A DNA stretch of 64,000 nucleotides from Mya arenaria (GCF_026914265.1 NC_069136.1:34588406-34652405), one strand, 5' to 3'; numbered from the stretch's first letter, positions 10,460-23,974 are shown. The notes: a model not told the origin generated them from the sequence alone. Numbers and translations are program-made.

Positions 10460-12290
10460 AATCGAAATCGTTTTGTTCCTTTGGTGAAGTATTTGAATAA
10501 GGTGAAATCACATCATATGAATTTGCTGAAAATAATTGTGAATACAGCTATGTCAGACATTCGTTAGATGCAATAATTTTGGTGGAAAATACAAACTGAA
10601 CTAATAAAAAACGGCTAAATCTTGCTAACAGCCTAATGGCAGAGCCTGTATTAAGATATGATTGTTAAATAACATTTGAAAAAATAATGAAATAATATCA
10701 AAAGATCTGAAGAGCTGATTGAAATCTTATTCATTTAAGTGTTGATGTCGTTTTGAATGGGAAATAAATAAATTTTCCAATATGTTGTCAGATTATATGA
10801 TATAAAAGCATTTTTTCGAAATAAAAATAATCTTATACTTAACCATGTGATTAAGGTAAATCACACACTGAGAAGCAGATCATGATTAAAATAAATCACA
10901 CCCTAAATCGTGCTTATAATCACCTGAGAGGCACATTTAAACATCAACATTGTTTTTGGTGTGGAAGGAAGGATTTAATCTTACTAAACAAAATTTTAAA
11001 CATAACCGTTTTCCAGCCATTTCCTATAATAATTCAATATACCAAGTATAGATAATAACAGCCTAAAAGTTAATCATCGATGACCTAGAAATGTTGTTTT
11101 CAAAGCGCCGCCTTCGTAAAGCGATGTCTCTCCTTGAAATGGGTCTTATTTGAAGATAGATTTATATTAAAGGAGGGGGTAAAATAGTTTTTACATTAAA
11201 TTTCTTCAAGTATTTTTAAATGAGTGTCTGGACAAATGCATTATACAAAACAAACAAACTAGGGGAGAAAACTTTGTAAACATGTGTCCTAGTGTTATAA
11301 ATCTTGCAAGGTGCAAAACTTTCAATCACTTCCTACATGTATGCATGATTTAAGATTTAATGATTTCGAACTATTTCAGGTACTTTTAAGTATCTTGACA
11401 AAGGATGAATTATGAAAAATAAACAATGGGAGATAGTTCTCTAATTAAGTGCCCCCAGAGTTATATTTCATGCTGGGTGAGCAACGTCACATCACATCTA
11501 TTCCTTATATTACATTTTTGAAAAAACACAAAAACAAATGTACAGTATAAAAATGAATCAGGGGATATAACTCTGAGAGAATATGCTACAGAGTTATTAT
11601 TCGATCAGGGTGTACAACTTTACTTTGCCGTTTATATCTATACAAAGTTTCAAACAATTGTTCGGAGTAGTTTGAATGTAAATGCCCGTACAAATTTTGA
11701 AGTTGTGACCAAACATGGCCGTGTTGCAATTATTTTTAAGGCTAATGTAGCTTTGAACATGTTCTGACCAAACATGCCTGAGTTGCAAGTATATTTAAAG
11801 GCATGATCTGACCAAATTTGCCCGTGTATAAAAGAATGTAAGATACAAACGAAACTTGAAAATACATCGAACTGGTGAAACTGAATATTCGGATGTTTAA
11901 TTTACTGCATTACATCTATAAAAGCAGTTTCATAAATCTGTTTGCGATTTGTTTTCTTAAAGTGTTTTAATAAAGAAAGATGCATAGTTTGTTCTGTTTA
12001 TCTTGCATTTCCTTCATACCTTGACCGGTGTAAAAAGTGTTTTGACCCACATATATTCACGACACCCGGTAATTATGTTTTCTCTTAGTGAAATATTGAC
12101 TGCCTCTATAAAAAAATGACTCTCCACGATCGTGTCTATATATAAGTGACCCCACTCGAACAGGATCGAGTATGTTATATTGTAGTTTCAATGAATATAT
12201 ACTGTCATGATGTTTGGCCTTTAAAAAGACTTGTGCCTTCAAGTCTTAGTGCTCTAGCTGGTACTGCTGCTGCAACTGCCGTTGATGCTA
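10460..12290. other. Intergenic, AT-rich; no gene seen
   Basis: This contains the 3' flank of gene A. Around 11690-11825 a loose repeat of TGACCAAACATGCC occurs three times. No supported coding exon or RNA was found. Confidence 0.45.
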
Positions 12291-12296
12291 CTATTT

Positions 12297-12298
<2 letters not shown>

Positions 12299-12329
<31 letters not shown>
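12299..12329. repeat. (CTG)n microsatellite
   Basis: About ten consecutive CTG/GCT triplets, preceded by a looser CTGCTGCTGCAACTGCC stretch from 12264. Confidence 0.9.
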
Positions 12330-12330
<1 letters not shown>

Positions 12331-13120
12331 TATCTTGTAACAGTGAACCATATGTAGTTCTACATGAAGGGACGTTGTTTTTATCAGTGTGATGACACTT
12401 CATTTATTTAATTAAAGTGATAAAGCCTCAAAGTAAAATGAATCCTGACGAAGATGTTTGACATCGACAGAAAAACGACTCCCCAGTATTTGTTTACTTT
12501 GTGTACAGAAGAAGAAATATTAAAACCTGAAAGACGATATAGTTTAAACCACGGGTCACATTTCTATAAAGAATAATGACCGGGGATCGTTATTCTATGG
12601 GAGTCAAAATACATTCTTACACCGGCCAAATCCTGATAGCATCTTTTGCAACAACACCGTTATAGAGTTGTTGAATTGTTAATCGAAGCTAAACGGGTTA
12701 TGTTAATATATTTAGATGTTGCGGAAAATATAGTCGGTTAAATTTGCACTTGATGAATACAAACGTAAGTTTGTGGTCTTAGAATCTTAATAATGGTGTC
12801 AAGGAGATTTTATAAACAGAATCAAACATTTAATACTTATAGCCTTATAGTCAAGATTGAAATGATGTGCTTTAGGGTTTATTTGCCGGTAGCTTGGTTG
12901 GGACACGGACCCTTGTGCCCTGAAACTAAAGTTCACATACAACCGAGCTCATGATATGGTATTTCCTTCAATACTTTTGATATCTTAAGAGTAAAGGCTA
13001 TTACACACGTGTTCATGATGTATCAGTTGATTATCGGAAGGTTAAATGCGCATATACACGAGCTTCATGCACGAGTCAAACATATACCTCAGCGTCCTTT
13101 TTTCAAAAGAGACCCACATT
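12331..13120. other. Intergenic; nothing recognised
   Basis: Unique-looking AT-rich DNA with no supported gene or repeat. Confidence 0.4.
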
Positions 13121-13124
13121 ATTA

Positions 13125-13520
13125 AAAAAAAAACACATGACCTCCGGCTGTCAAGGTGTGTGTTCTACCGACCAAATTTCCGGGCCGATTACACATATTC
13201 TCAACACCAGTATAGGTAAAGGTACCGTAACATGTCAAGTTGGATTTCGTCCCCGAATTTCCAGGATAGAGATCAAGGTACACATGATCCCAGCAAAACT
13301 TGGGTAGGATATTCAGTTCATATACAGTAATGGTCCCTCTATAGGCGCCAAATGTCACCGAGTGACAAAAACGCACAACCATACCGTGGCTCCAACTCGC
13401 TGTCAAACTGGGCGCAGTACTAACTGAGCTACCGAGCAGCGCATTATTTTTTGCTATTATTTATACTCGCACTCGGGCAAGGCCAAATCGGCGAGTGCTC
13501 GGATAAGATAGTTAGTCATA
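13125..13520 (-). mobile_element. tRNA-derived SINE(s), minus strand
   Basis: On the minus strand GCTCGGTAGCTCAGTTAGTA (near 13436) is a tRNA-like A-box region, and a body of about 300 bp follows. A second tRNA-like half, GGTCGGTAGAACACAC with CTTGACAGCCGG, lies at about 13138-13172. Both resemble the minus strand of the 109-bp satellite (CTCGGTAGCGCAG and CTTGACAGCGGG). Positions 13445-13520 are the reverse complement of the tail of the SINE at 33508-33800 (GCACTCGCCGA...GAGTGCGAGTATAAATAA), so two SINE families abut here. Confidence 0.6.
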
Positions 13521-13544
13521 ATAGATTTTTGCACCAATTTCGAC

Positions 13545-14775
13545 ATTGACACTTTGGCTGTGACATTTCGACATTGACATTTTGGCTATGACATTTCGCC
13601 ATTGACATTATGGCTTTGACATTTCGACAGTGACACTTTGACTGTCACTTTTCGACAGTGATACTTTGGCTTTGACATTTCGACATTGACACTTTGGCTG
13701 TGACATTTCGACAGTGACACTTTGGCTGTGACATTTCGACATTGACACTTTGGCTATGACATTTCCACATTGACACTTTGGCTATGACATTTCCACATTA
13801 ACATGTTGGCTAAAACATTTCGACATTAACACGCAGGCTAAGACATTCCGACATTGAGATTTTGGCTAAGACATTTCGACATTGACACTTTGGCTATGAC
13901 ATTTCCACATTGACACGTTGACTAAGACATTTCGACATTGACACGTAGGCTAAGACATTTCGACATTGACATTTTGGCTAAGACATTTCGACATTGACGC
14001 TTTGGCTATGACAGTTCCACATTGACACGTTGGCTAAGAAATTTCGACATTGACACTTTGGCTATGACATTTCGACATTGGCACTTTGGCTATGACATTT
14101 CGACATTGACACTTTGGCTGTGACATTTCGACATTGGCTTTTTGGCTATGACATTTCGACATTGACACTTTGGCTGTGACATTTCGACATTTGCACTTTG
14201 GCTGTGACATTTCGACAGTGACACTTTGGCTGTGACATTTCGACATTGACACTTTGGCTATGATATTTCGACATTGACACTTTGGCTAAGACATGTCGAC
14301 ATTGACACGTAGGCTAAGACATTTCGACATTGACATTTTGGCTAAGACATTTCGACATTGACACTTTGGCTGTGAGATTGCGACATTGACACTCTTGCTA
14401 AGACATTTCGACATTGACACTTTGGCTATGACATTCCGACATTGGCATTTTGGCTATGACATTTCGACATTGGCACTTTGGCTGTGACATTTCGACATTG
14501 ACACTTTGGCTGTGACATTTCGACATTGACTCTTTGGCTGTGACATTTCGACATTGACACTTTGGCTATGACATTTCCACATTGACACGTTGGCTAAGAC
14601 ATTTCGACATTGACACTTTGGCTATGAAATTTCGAAATTGGCGCTTTGGCTAAGACATTTCGACATGGACACTTTGGCTGTGACATTGCGACATTGACAC
14701 TCTTGCTATGACATTTCCACATTGACACGTTGACTAAGACATTTCGACATTGACACTTTGGCTGTCATTTGACAA
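13545..14775. repeat. 28-bp satellite, about 44 units
   Basis: The unit is TGACATTTCGACATTGACAC followed by TTTGGCTG, repeated with few indels. It is frame-rotating, so the minus-strand frame at 14034-14252 is spurious. Two or so remnant units (CATTTCCACATTGAAGCATTGACTATG...) persist at 53165-53215 and 60848-60895 in the equivalent place beside other TRIM-like genes. Confidence 0.95.
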
Positions 14776-15092
14776 TGGCACTTTCCTTTATCAATTCCAT
14801 CGAATTAGAATATTTTTACGACACCACATTTAAGAAGCAACTTTCTTTTATCGCATCGCAAGGAAAAAAATCAAATAACATTTACATATTTTTATTTCAA
14901 TATCTTCAATATGAATAAAAGCAAACATACTTCTCAATTATCTTAGGTAAACTAAATAAATCCATATACATCGCACAAAGAATAATGTAAAAAAGAGTGA
15001 CGATAATTTAAACAAACAATTTTTTTATACTAAAGCAAGGAATAATACAATTGTGAAAAATGAAAATCTTTACTGCCGGGGAAAATTACAGG

Positions 15093-15195
15093 AGTCCAAT
15101 TAAAGAGTAACATCAGGAGCTTATCAGGAGGGAAATCAGGAGCTTATCAGAAGTGAAATCAGAAGCTTATCAGGAGTGAAATCAGGAGCTTATAA
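15093..15195. repeat. 23-bp minisatellite, 4-5 units, 3' of TRIM-like pseudogene
   Basis: The units are of the type AGGAGTGAAATCAGGAGCTT plus ATC. The same minisatellite is expanded downstream of the other three TRIM-like loci at 34995-35300, 53575-54400 and 61190-61995. Confidence 0.85.
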
Positions 15196-15777
15196 TTTAA
15201 AGATTGATAATTTACAAAAGTTTATGAATTTGGCACTGTGCACAATTGTTATATAAATAATATTAAAAATGTTCTTTGACATCACATTATTATTATTGAC
15301 ATTCTTATGATAATAACATGGTATTTCAGCTATGCACCCACTACCATGGTGAAAGAAATAATACACCGGCGGTAAGTGCGAGTTTAATATAATTTTAGTA
15401 GCATCATCAGCATCATCACCATCATGAACGACTCGCACATTAAAACTGATAGAATATCAACACATGCATTTCAAAAAACCCACATAAGTTTCATTATATT
15501 AATTCTGTTGAGCACATTTATTTGTTTTTCATCTTTTGTCAATCAATTATTTTTAGAAAAGTAATTATTTTTAGAAAAGTAATTATTTTATAAACGTATC
15601 AAAACAAGCTAAATAATGGTCGTTGTTTCAAACAAACATTGAAAAACTACAAGAATTCTATTCCCAAACTATTCACAAATAATGTTCAAACAGAAAGTTA
15701 TATTTACTTTCATAATACATTATACAATACACTTTTATTTATTTTTGAGCCTGACGAATACACATTTAATGTATTAT

Positions 15778-17192
15778 TTAAAACAGATTCAGTTTCAACT
15801 CGCTACCTGTACTGTTGCTCACGGCCATTCTCGAGCCATCCCTGGAGATAGCAACGGCGAGAGGATACTTCATGTGGACGTCACATGACGCCAAAATGTC
15901 CCCGTCAGGTGATATCTGGATGGCGAAATTTGTATTCTGACTGCTGACAAACACGGAGTCATCAGAGCCCACACACGCGCCTCTGCGTTCTCGTATCCGG
16001 TTATCTTTAACCTCGCTACCCTTGCCAGATACGGTGTTATACATGTAAACTGTGTGTGCAAACTCGTCAATAAGAACAAGCGTATCGCGGGATGGTATGT
16101 AGGTACATTTACTTTCACCACGGCGACCATTTTCCCGCCCGGCAGGAAGTCCAGCTCAGTAACAAAAGACTGCTCCTTGTCGTCTCCTGTCTTCACGAGC
16201 TCCAGTGTTTTCAACCGCTCCAGGCTAATCGGCCTTCGTTGGTTTATTTGATTCTCGTCTAAAGAGCATTTTGCTGTTTGGATTATATCGTGTCCATTTA
16301 ATGATTGTGTTTTTAGGCTTTCTGTTTTATTCAATAATTATAACGCGACATCACTATTTTTTATTTTTAAACTATTTTCATTGATTTTTAGTCCCAAATT
16401 GACGGTGTAATCATTCTTCAACAAAGTGTTCAGAATTTGTGATGCTTTGTCTTGCATCCTTTTAAGAATGTGGTTAAGAATGAACATTTCCGTTTCCGTT
16501 CCATTCTCGCGAACGCTATCCGACATTGCCAAGTGCGTGTCAAGTTCTTTCTTCAGGTTTTCAGCCGCATTTCTTCTCTTATTTAGACGCTCATCTTCCT
16601 GTGTATTATGGTTAGTCATTTCGCTGACAATTCGCGCCTTTGCTTTCTTAATTTTCGTTAATAAGTCTTCTTTGTAAATATTAATTTCGTTAAAGATTTC
16701 TTCGACTCTCGAAACGTTGTTCAATTGATCCTCCTCGTATTTTATTATAACTTCTGAGGCAGTGATAATAGATGCGCGTATATTTTCCCTTTCATTACAT
16801 TTCACATTCTTAGCCACCTTTGCTATTTCGTGGATATTATTGCATCTACGATGACGAGAAAAGGCACATATTTCACAGCACAAATATTCGTGGTCTTCAC
16901 AGTGAAACATGAACACTCGTTTATGTTCACAGCACTGATCCAGTCCCTTCATATCGACACCTGGCTTGACACAGGCTTCATGGGCAGCCACGATATCATG
17001 TTCATCTACGTTTGTCATGTGTCCCTTGTGTACAACACAGCAGTCGTCGCATAGATATACCTTGCATGTATTACAAAACAACGAAGCTACCTCTGTCCTG
17101 ACCCGACGACGACAAGGTTCACACTTGCTCCCGATTCTTCCACCGACGGCGTCACTACCACATTCCTGAATGTTTTCATGCTTGTTATCCAC
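15778..17192 (-). pseudogene. TRIM-like B-box/coiled-coil/propeller gene, copy 1, dead
   Basis: The N-terminal half keeps B-box 1 (CEPCRRRVRTEVASLFCNTC), B-box 2 (CCEHKRVFMFHCEDH) and a coiled coil, and aligns closely with the gene at 55037-56818. It is broken in several ways. The region with the ATG and about 30 bp is missing, so the frame opens at a GTG. An in-frame TAA follows DVAL at 16336-16338. About 450 bp of the beta-propeller, from the blade after MVAV to the SRDxLVL strand, is deleted, with a frame change at the joint. The C-terminal blade (ISPDGDILASCDVHM) survives in another frame to 15778. Upstream sequence to about 17470 still matches the gene at 55037, so this is a whole-unit duplicate, not a processed copy. 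Confidence 0.88.
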
Positions 17193-17384
17193 TTATGTAT
17201 AAAACTTGTAAAAATTCTTCCGAACATGTTTATCAGCTGTGACTATACAAATATCAATCGACTTTCGTTTTAGTATAGTTCACTGCGCATTCGCTTCCAG
17301 GTAAAATATTATTAATCGAAAGATATCTACTTTCTATTCAGATATGTCCAATGTGCAATGACGTTTCATTTACATTTACAGTGT

Positions 17385-17410
17385 TTATAAAGGTCGGTTG
17401 TCAGCTAGCG
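17385..17410 (-). promoter_or_regulatory. Candidate TATA-like core shared with the TRIM-like gene at 55037
   Basis: On the minus strand CCTTTATAAACACTG at about 17391-17404 matches a conserved block at 57033-57045, each about 200-220 bp upstream of the (former) start codon. Conservation between the dead and live copies is seen; promoter function is inference. Confidence 0.3.
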
Positions 17411-17849
17411 TTATATATCCTGTACGTTAATATAATGATATGATCAATAAAAGAATCAATCTGACGTAGAATTGTGACAAATTAAACATGTAAATCTCGT
17501 GTATTATGTGTTGTATGACTTTCAAAATATTTCTAGCTATAGTCGAAAAAGAAATTTAAATCTTTATAAATGAGGGTAACGCAATTCAAAATTGTAATCG
17601 TTAATTTCATAGCAACACAATATGCATACATGTCCTTGAAAGTGTATTCAAGTAAAATTAGCTTGCTTAAATTACACCAATTTCAAAACAATATGCTCCG
17701 ACCTACACAATTATAAGCATAGTTTATGAAAATGTGTTCAGGGAAATTTGAAGCTCAACTATGGACAAGTATATTAAAAACGGGTTAAAACTATGACATT
17801 GTTTTATCAGACTCTTAAGCAGGGGTAGATCCAGGTTTTGAAGGTTGTG

Positions 17850-18210
17850 TGTGTGGGGGAGGGGGGGGTCACTATCGAATCACGGCTAGAAATGGCAATT
17901 CATGAGTACTCAAAACGTGCAAAGCTTTATTATCACCATCAAATCACGGCCGGTAATCGCGCTCTGGTTGTACTCTCAACATTAAAAAAAAAACTTTAAT
18001 TTCTATGGAATCACGCCTTGGAATCTCAATCCAGAAATACTGAAATCTTTTAAACATATCTCATTATTATCGAATCACAAATTGGAAACTCACTCCTGGA
18101 ACACTCAAAACCTTTAAAGCTAACTATACATTAGTAGGTCACTCGAGGAACAATCAAAACATTCAAAGCTAGATCATTACTATCAAATTACGACTGTACA
18201 TTGTGTTTTA
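17850..18210. repeat. Degenerate repeat, about 63-bp period, 5 units
   Basis: ATCGAATCACGG...AACTCAAAAC...AAAGCT recurs loosely (CACTATCGAATCACGG, CCATCAAATCACGG, TATGGAATCACG, TTATCGAATCACAA, CTATCAAATTACGA). A piece of the same repeat at about 57970-58044 ends exactly where the 109-bp satellite block III begins. Confidence 0.65.
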
Positions 18211-18399
18211 CAACATTTTAATCTATATAAAAGTGTATGTTTATGCAATATGAACTAATGTAAGAATCATGATTACAATGTAAACTAAAGGGAGAACCCC
18301 CATAGCCAAACAATAACAATGAACCTCCTAAAAGGCCAAACTTCAATGCCCAAGGGAGATCACAAGCTTGAGAGACAACGTACAAAACAGTACATTTGT

Positions 18400-20056
18400 A
18401 CCACATTTAAAACAACACAAGCATGGCATGTACAAAACCATACAATAATATCACATACAAGACAAGACAGTCATACCACATACAGACCAACACAATTATG
18501 CCGCATACAGAACAACACAGTTATACCACATACAAGAAAACGTAGCCATACCACATCCAGACCAGCACAGTCATGCCAGACATACAAAAAACACAGACAT
18601 ACCGCATACATAACAGCACAGTCATACCACATACAAAACAACATTGTCATGTCACATACAAAACAACATTGTCATGCCACATACAAAAAAGCACAATTAT
18701 ATCACATACAAAACAACACAGTCAAACCGCATACAAAACAACTGCCTGATACCCCATACAAAACAGCACATTCATGTCACATACAGAACAACATAGCCAT
18801 ACCACATACATTACAACGCATTCATGCCATATACAAAACAACACAGTCATACCATAAACAGAACAACACAGTCTTACCACATAAAAAACAGCACAGTTAT
18901 ATCACATACAAAAACACAGTCATACCACATACAAAACAACACAGTCATACCACATACAAAACAACACAGTCATACCACATACAAAACAACACAGTCATAC
19001 CACATACAGAACAACATAGCCATACCACATACAGAACACCATAGCCATACCACATACAAAACAACACAGTTATACCACATACAAAAACACAGTCATACCA
19101 CATACAGAACAACACAGTTATGCCACATACAAAACAACACAGTCATGCCATATACAAAACAACACAGTCATACCATAAACAGAACAACACAGTCTTACCA
19201 CATAAAAAACAGCACAATTATATCACATACAAAAACACAGTCATACCACATACAAAACAACACAGTCATACCACATACAAAACAACACAGTCATACCACA
19301 TACAAAACAACATAGCCATAGTACATACAAAACAACACAGTCATGCCATATACAAAACAACACAGTCATACCATAAACAGAACAACATCGTCATACTATA
19401 AACAAAACAACACAGTTATACCACATACAAAACAACACTGTTATACAGCATACAAAACAACACAGGCATACCACATGCAGAATAACACTGTCATATCACA
19501 AACAAAACAACACCGTCATACGACATACATAACAACACAGTCATACCACATATAGAACAGCACAGTCATACGACATACAAAATGACACTGTCATATTACA
19601 TACAAAACAATACAGTCATACGACATACATAACAACACAGTCATACGACATACAGAACAACACTGTTATACCACATACAGAACAAGACAGTCATACCACA
19701 AACCAAACAACACAGTCATGCCACATACAAACAACACAGCCATACCAAATACAGAACAACACAGTTATTTTCACTTACTAAACAAAACATTCATGCCACA
19801 TACAAAACAACACAACCATGCCACACACAGAACAACACAGTCATACCACAAACCAAACAACACAATCATGCCACATACAGAACAACACAGTCATACCAGT
19901 AACAAAACAACCCAGCCTCACCACATTCAAAACAACACAGTCATGCCACATACAAAACAACACAGTCATGCCACATACAAAACAACACAGTCATACCACA
20001 TACAAAACAGCACAATCATGCCACATACAAAACAACACAGTCTTGCCACATACACT
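18400..20056. repeat. 25-bp satellite, about 66 units, with higher-order structure
   Basis: The unit is CACATACAAAACAACACAGT plus CATAC. All three plus frames are open over long distances because the unit rarely forms stops. The resulting frames (up to 241 residues, HTKQHSHTTYKTTQSYHIQN type) are artefacts. A block near 18826-19060 recurs 321 bp later near 19147, showing a higher-order repeat. Confidence 0.95.
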
Positions 20057-20059
20057 GCC

Positions 20060-22900
20060 ATCTTAGAAATGAATCAGAACATATTTATTAGCATAATGAT
20101 GGTCATCGCCTTGGAACAGTCAGTGAAATGGGAATCCTGTATGGGTATTTTACGAATATTTTCGACGAACGCAACATCTTTGGATATGTTCGGATCGCGA
20201 AACATTGCTTATTTATATAGATGTGAATTGAAAATCGTTGATCTTGTTATTGTTTGTATTGTGTCAGCAGGCAACGAGAACTTAAATTCAAATGTTGTTA
20301 ATATATGATAGGTTAAATGAATTGTTGTCATTAGCGTTTCAATGTTACGTTTAAAAGTGATTTAAGTTTGAGCAAAACCGATCCTGTCACAGTCACGATT
20401 AAACATTGTACGATTCTGTTGCCCGTCCTAATGTGTAATGGCTCGTATACAGAAGTGGTCAAGATTTATGCAAATAACGTCAACTATGTGTCCTCGGTAT
20501 GCTACATTTCACCAAGATATTTTGAACCGAGGACAAATTTTGACTCGTGACCGTATGAATAGCAATGTCGACGATAATTTCCCCTATTACGAAAAGAGTA
20601 CAAATATTAACGAATACTATACGGTTTATTACACCTGCGATCCGCCTAGCATGGCTCTTTTACTTCACGGACATGGGCGTTGACTAGTCGTATTGTGTTT
20701 TTTAGGGATTTGAACTCTCGTCGAAGAATGGAACGGGGCCAGATATATTGATAGTCGTTCATATGTCGCTGTTACTCGCATTCCTGCCGTGGTGAAGCCG
20801 CAAGTCGTTCAAGCAATTTTCTTCCTATTCCTACCGATAAACGCCTCAGGTGCAAGGATCAACCCTCCGCTGGTATTTTATTCACAAAGTATAATATAAA
20901 GAAGCAAATCGTTGGTTCATTCGTGACGGCATCAGCACGAAATTGTACTCCTGAAAAATTAATATCGCCTCTTGTGTTTGAGCGCTGTAATATTTAAAAT
21001 GCAATGTTTGACTTCAACAATGACGATTTAAACATTTCAAAAATAAATGTTATAGTTTTAAACTTACAGAAAATAAAAGAAAATCAGGCAAATTTCAAAT
21101 TACCTGATTTAAGTATAAAATGAAACTATATACAACGAAGCAGGCAAAAAATACCTCACTGAATTTATTGTTTCAACGCACAAACCATTCAAGTAGAGTT
21201 TTTAAGTGTTTCATAGGTTGTTTGTTTAAACTTCATTTCGCATTCGCCAAGCTTTGGAAGTTAAATGATCTAGATAAAACTTCCTTTTATTGGTACATAC
21301 TCCATTAGCGGTTACGAGTTTTTTAATTGCTAAACTATGTTTACATGTTAAGGATACGATACAATAAACATCCTACATACCTCCAGCCCAAACAATTGCC
21401 AAAACTGGTGAAATGTTGAATCCACACGAAGAACATGTACGAAATGAAAACAGTTAAACATGACACAAAAAGGAAGCGGAAAAAGAGAATCGGGGACCAT
21501 CCACACGTGTTCATTAACATTGAACATACCAACGGTCAATCTGATGGAAAGGCGCATGAAGTCTTTGAACATGTTATACATATAGTAATTTATGTTCTAA
21601 ATTATCATAAATGAGTTATGTTTAGTCAAGAAAATGGTTGAAAACATACCAAATCTGTATAATACATTGTAGTAATATGTTATCAGCGTGCACATCTGGC
21701 ATTAGAGTAAATAAAAGTAATATTAAAGATGATTTCTTACTCCAAAATATGATTACGTTGTATTCTTAATATGAATGTTTTAAAATAAAGTGGTATTTTA
21801 ATCCTTTTAAACCGCAAAACACCATACGTCCAAAGTAGTAACCCGTGAACATTAATACATTGAACGCTTTTCGGATATTAAACACCTGCAATAAAAAAGT
21901 GATACGCAATTTAACATTTTATCTATTTTAAAACTATAAACGTTATGTTATTCTTCCCACTCGGGCAATAATTAATCAAAAGCATGTATTATTTTATAAA
22001 TAATGCATAAGTGTTTAGACGTTGTGACAACGTTACCACCAACGTTGTCATGACGTAAACTTTATTGATTATATTGTCCCAACGTTAGGAATGTAGAGAT
22101 TCCTCAACGTTGTTACAACGTTATTTTGACAACCAAAGCCCAGGATCCATACAACCTTGTAAGAAGCATTGGGTGCGGTAAGCAAAATAAAAACAAAACG
22201 TCTGTCAAATGCAATCTTAGCAATAAAAGCACACACATAGCTGATAATGTATTACCTTGTTACATCAAATCACGTTGCGCCAGTTGTTTTATTGTTTTAT
22301 TGCTGGTTTGGTAGATGATTTATTCTAATACAACTCGGGTAAGACGCATATGTCAAACACGCTCGGCAAATAAGAGGGTGCGTAATTAAGAATGCTAGAT
22401 TATTATTATTTAATTTTCTTCCCTCTTAGCAAACAGGTTTTTTTCTTATAAAAATCATTATAAAGTAATTCAATTTTACGGTATACCATATTCGATTAAA
22501 ATTACAAATCGAGAGCTTTCACTCGTATGTTAATTTTTAATCTGAACTGCGTCTATTTAAGGGACCAGGACCAGGTTGTCAGAACGATTTTGTAATTGGG
22601 GAATCAGGAAAAAATGACCTTGAATTATTTATTCGATTACTCATCATTTTAAGAATAATTGGTGGGAAATATTTACATACTAATTGAGGCACTTACGTTT
22701 TAACATAGTTGCTACAACGTTATAATATAACATTAACATGACACAAAGTTTACACAAAGTTAAACTAACGTTATTTGTATACTGCACTACCAGCGACCAC
22801 CTTAGTCGATATGATGAAATTAAAAAAAGTAGCGCGAGGCCATCAATTGAAATCTTGTATGGGTCGGTTAAGGCTCGCAATATAGGCAAACACATTTTCT
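20060..22900. other. Intergenic; no supported gene
   Basis: Only short frames are present. Around 22018-22125 four palindromic words of the type AACGTTGT-ACAACGTT cluster (GACGTTGTGACAACGTTACC, CCAACGTTGTCATGACG, CAACGTTGTTACAACGTTAT). These may be an inverted-repeat element end, but no partner end was fixed. Confidence 0.4.
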
Positions 22901-23105
22901 ATACACCGCTATGCCGGGGTGCATGAATACTTATACCATAAACAAATATAAAACGCACATAATAACAGCTCATAATACCCTTATCTCATTGCGACTTTAC
23001 GTAATCATCGCTTTTTGGAAAATCCGTATTTATTTTCCTGTTTGACATCTTTTCCATCGTGACCATTGCTTTTTGGAATATAATAATTAATCAATTATAT
23101 TTACA

Positions 23106-23127
23106 ATGGGGAAAACATCGAAAAAAG
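23106..23127 (+). other. Possible alternative first coding exon of small-exon gene B
   Basis: ATGGGGAAAACATCGAAAAAAG is followed by GTAACC. It encodes MGKTSKK and ends in phase 1, the same phase as the exon at 23975-24002 (MGKAQGNRT). Its 5' flank is homologous to that of the latter. It could therefore be an alternative or fossil first exon. Confidence 0.4.
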
Positions 23128-23467
23128 GTAACCTTTTTTAATCGTTCATCAAAGTATTTAATTTCACTGGTTTTAATCGAGAAATAGTCCTATATGGGCA
23201 TCTGTTTTTATAACAACGTACAGAAAACATGTACATAAAGGAACTTAATTATAACAACACGGTTTGAATAATGATATTCGAATACATATTTGCATCAACT
23301 TCATTCATGAAAACTATGACTATTTCTACAACATCAATAGTGTGGGTCCCACTGACACAATCTGCGCATCAAACAGATATACGCATTTAAATAGTGTAAC
23401 ATTGATATTGAGATGAAATTAAGTATTAGTTTATTGCATTTGGGAGAATGTTTATCATTTGTTCCAC

Positions 23468-23571
<104 letters not shown>

Positions 23572-23974
23572 AGTGATCAAAGTTTATACATTGTCTGACA
23601 CTGAAATTGGGTGGGATCCCGTTGGGGTTCTACACATATCTTTGTATAGCACGGGCTTGGACACCATCATGATAATAATACGGTAAAAAAATCACCAAAG
23701 GCTGCTCAAATCATCAATCGTGATCTTGAATAACAGTGTCTTCTCTACCAAAGTAAACAAATACATTTTCTATACTTCACTGCGCAGGGTTATCAACTTT
23801 GGCAGACGGGCTACTTATGTCATACACACATATAACTGCACTTAAATTGTATCAGCTCATGTTTAGACTATACCTTAAAATAGCTTTTTGTTTGATCCTG
23901 ATTTATATTCCTGTAAACCACCTTCTTAATCGTGACCTTTGCTTGTTGGGATATACTCTTTAATATTTTCAGAT

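Noticed and set aside
13122-13406. 94-residue minus-strand frame
   Set aside because: It lies within a SINE with tRNA-like ends; no protein family recognised.
14034-14252. Minus-strand frame with repeated MSKCHSQ
   Set aside because: Translation of the 28-bp satellite; the frame rotates each unit.
15870-16334. Separate 154-residue gene downstream of the B-box frame
   Set aside because: It is the remainder of the same TRIM-like pseudogene after an in-frame stop and a deletion; its second half is out of the family frame.
18319-20308. Long plus-strand frames (up to 241 residues) rich in H, T and Q
   Set aside because: They are readings of a 25-bp tandem repeat in three frames with no unique sequence, start context or splice logic.
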